Part shown: positions 63,097 to 64,000 of the stretch, piece by piece
Layout of the letters: each line of letters begins with the position of its first letter
Numbering within the stretch: the stretch's first letter is position 1
Source: JAKFWF01 sp963732635
Lineage (GTDB): Bacteria > Pseudomonadota > Alphaproteobacteria > Rhizobiales > Hyphomicrobiaceae
Length of the DNA: 64,000 nt
Reading direction: 5' to 3'
Assembly: GCA_963732635.1 (NCBI GenBank)
Contig: CAVTAL010000035.1
Span: 310,001 to 374,000, forward strand
Made by a program: the position numbers and the translations under genes
The notes under the pieces: generated by a model
Database searches by the model: none
Seen by the model: only the letters and a program-made list of their open reading frames with translations
What the model was told of the DNA's origin: nothing

Positions 63097-63960
63097 CGGC
63101 CTCGGTGCGGCTGATCGCAGGCAACCGGCTGTATCTGCAGCACGGCCCAATCGACCTGATCATCGGCGCCGATGGCGAAGCGAGCTCGGGTTGAAAAGGC
63201 ATATTGCGTCGGCGGTCGAAGCGTTTCCGGGCATCCTGCCGGCATTGGTCGCCGAATTGGCGCTGTTGCGTACGAGGGTCACTCACCCTCGCCCCCGTAG
63301 TGGCGGGGAAAGGGAAATCATCCCGTCGCGCGCCGCATGCATGCAGCGGTCTGGCCCTATCGCGACCGGTTCATTACGCCGATGGCGGCGGTTGCCGGCA
63401 GCGTCGCCGATCATGTGTTGGAGAAGATGTTGCAAGCGGCTCCACTGCGGCGCGCCTACGTCAACAACGGCGGCGACATCGCCTTGCACTTGACGCCAGG
63501 TGAACGTTTCACTGCGGGCGTGGTCGGTGATCTGGCGTTGCCCGGCATCGATGCGCGGGTGACCATTGGTGCAGGCGACGGTATCGGCGGCATTGCGACG
63601 TCGGGCTGGCGCGGGCGTTCGCAATCGCTCGGTATCGCCGACGCGGTTACCGTTCTCGCCGGCGATGCCGCCACTGCCGACGCCGCCGCCACCATGATCG
63701 CCAATGCCGTCAATATCGAGGATCCGGTGATCGAGCGTCGTCCGGCCCGCGAGGTCAAGGATGATAGTGATCTCGGCGATCTGTTGGTGACGGTTGCAGT
63801 TGGTCGGTTGTCGCCCGAGGCCCGCGCCCGCGCACTCGGCGCCGGTCACGCTCGCGCAGTGGAAATATTTGGACAAAAGCACATCATTGCAGCCTACATT
63901 CAGCTGCAGGGTGAAATGGTGGTGGTCGGTGCGAAAGCACCGGCGGCCGTGGCGGCTTGA
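63093..63960 (+). pseudogene. UPF0280-family (ApbE-like) protein, disrupted
   Basis: A protein related to FAD:protein FMN transferase folds. It starts at ATG 63093 with RLIAGNRLYLQHGPIDLIIGAD. The frame is shifted by an extra G near 63190 (ASSG, then VEKAYC) and again near 63212, then passes VEAFPGILPALVAELALLR. A CCCTCGCC/GGCGGGGAAAGGG palindrome lies at 63281-63315, after which the frame is again different and intact: ARRMHAAVWPYRDRFITPM, YVNNGGDIALHL and GIATSGWRGRSQSLGIADAV, strongly typical of UPF0280. Either sequence errors plus a repeat insertion or a true pseudogene. It follows the Hnr-like gene with a 4-base overlap. Confidence 0.83.
63281..63315. repeat. REP-like palindrome inside the UPF0280 gene
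   Basis: ACCCTCGCCCCC and GGCGGGGAAAGGG form an imperfect hairpin in a position where homologues, as I recall, have only a few variable residues. The pattern belongs to the CCCTC/GAGGG palindromes of this order; a relative lies at 33068-33105. It changes the reading frame here. Confidence 0.5.
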
Positions 63961-63975
63961 GGAGGAACGGAAGCA

Positions 63976-64000
63976 ATGGTTCGACTGACCCGAATGATCA
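63976..64000 (+). CDS. Start of an unidentified gene cut by the right edge
   Basis: ATG 63976 is preceded by GGAGGAACGG, a good ribosome-binding site nine or so bases upstream, 15 bases after the UPF0280 stop. Only MVRLTRMI is visible, so the product cannot be named. Its spacing suggests it continues the same operon. Confidence 0.5.

Overview
The window is high-GC DNA (by eye above 60 percent) from an alphaproteobacterium, most likely a member of Hyphomicrobiales (Rhizobiales) in or near the Bradyrhizobium/Xanthobacteraceae group. Reasons: the mnmG-rsmG-parA-parB block with a perfect parS core inside rsmG, the neighbouring holA-lptE-leuS block, a dapC-ftsK-lolA block, a glnK-amtB pair, and dispersed REP-like palindromes of the kind common in this order. 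I see no tRNA, rRNA, transposase, integrase or CRISPR array.

Layout. 0-4.2 kb: tRNA/rRNA modification and chromosome partition (mnmG, rsmG, parA, parB). 4.2-10 kb: hisE, coaA, a small HTH-like protein, an adenosine-kinase-type sugar kinase, a flavin reductase and an exported caspase-like protein with two PAN domains. 10-14.5 kb, minus strand: holA, lptE, leuS. 14.5-16.7 kb: an unusual tandem array of five 72-bp units, then a class II Fic protein co-translated with a YggS/PLP-binding protein. 16.8-31 kb: an unassigned protein, a serine hydrolase, dapC, ftsK, lolA, a candidate sRNA, a cyclic-nucleotide-binding protein, an OmpR-type regulator, an L,D-transpeptidase, glnK-amtB behind a possible sigma-54 promoter, tesB and a UbiH-type hydroxylase.

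31-51 kb is largely devoted to phosphorus: a glycerol-3-phosphate-type importer (ugpA, ugpE, ugpC, no ugpB seen), a Na/Pi cotransporter-PhoU protein, and a complete 2-aminoethylphosphonate (AEP) island. PhnW, PhnY and PhnA would convert AEP via phosphonoacetaldehyde and phosphonoacetate to acetate plus phosphate. A binding protein, an ATPase and a fused two-domain permease would import it. A Rieske oxygenase, a FAD oxidoreductase and a PbfA-like class III PLP enzyme probably feed modified AEPs into the route. A GH3 glucosidase and a DMT transporter lie inside this stretch.

51-64 kb: an HpcH/HpaI aldolase, an emrA-marR/emrB efflux locus, a GMC oxidoreductase-HAD pair, and a molybdenum hydroxylase cluster (FAD subunit, fused 2Fe-2S/Mo subunit, 6-hydroxynicotinate-reductase-like protein, UPF0280 protein) that suggests N-heterocycle breakdown.

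Two window-wide points matter. First, every gene to about 33 kb is intact, while from 33 kb on I count about twelve single-base frameshifts, nearly all +1, in nine genes. This is either real decay of accessory genes or locally poor sequence. Second, the most unusual structure is the 72-bp array in front of fic: its TGTCGAT half-sites alternate in orientation and are spaced by multiples of about one helical turn, which suggests a large cooperative operator.
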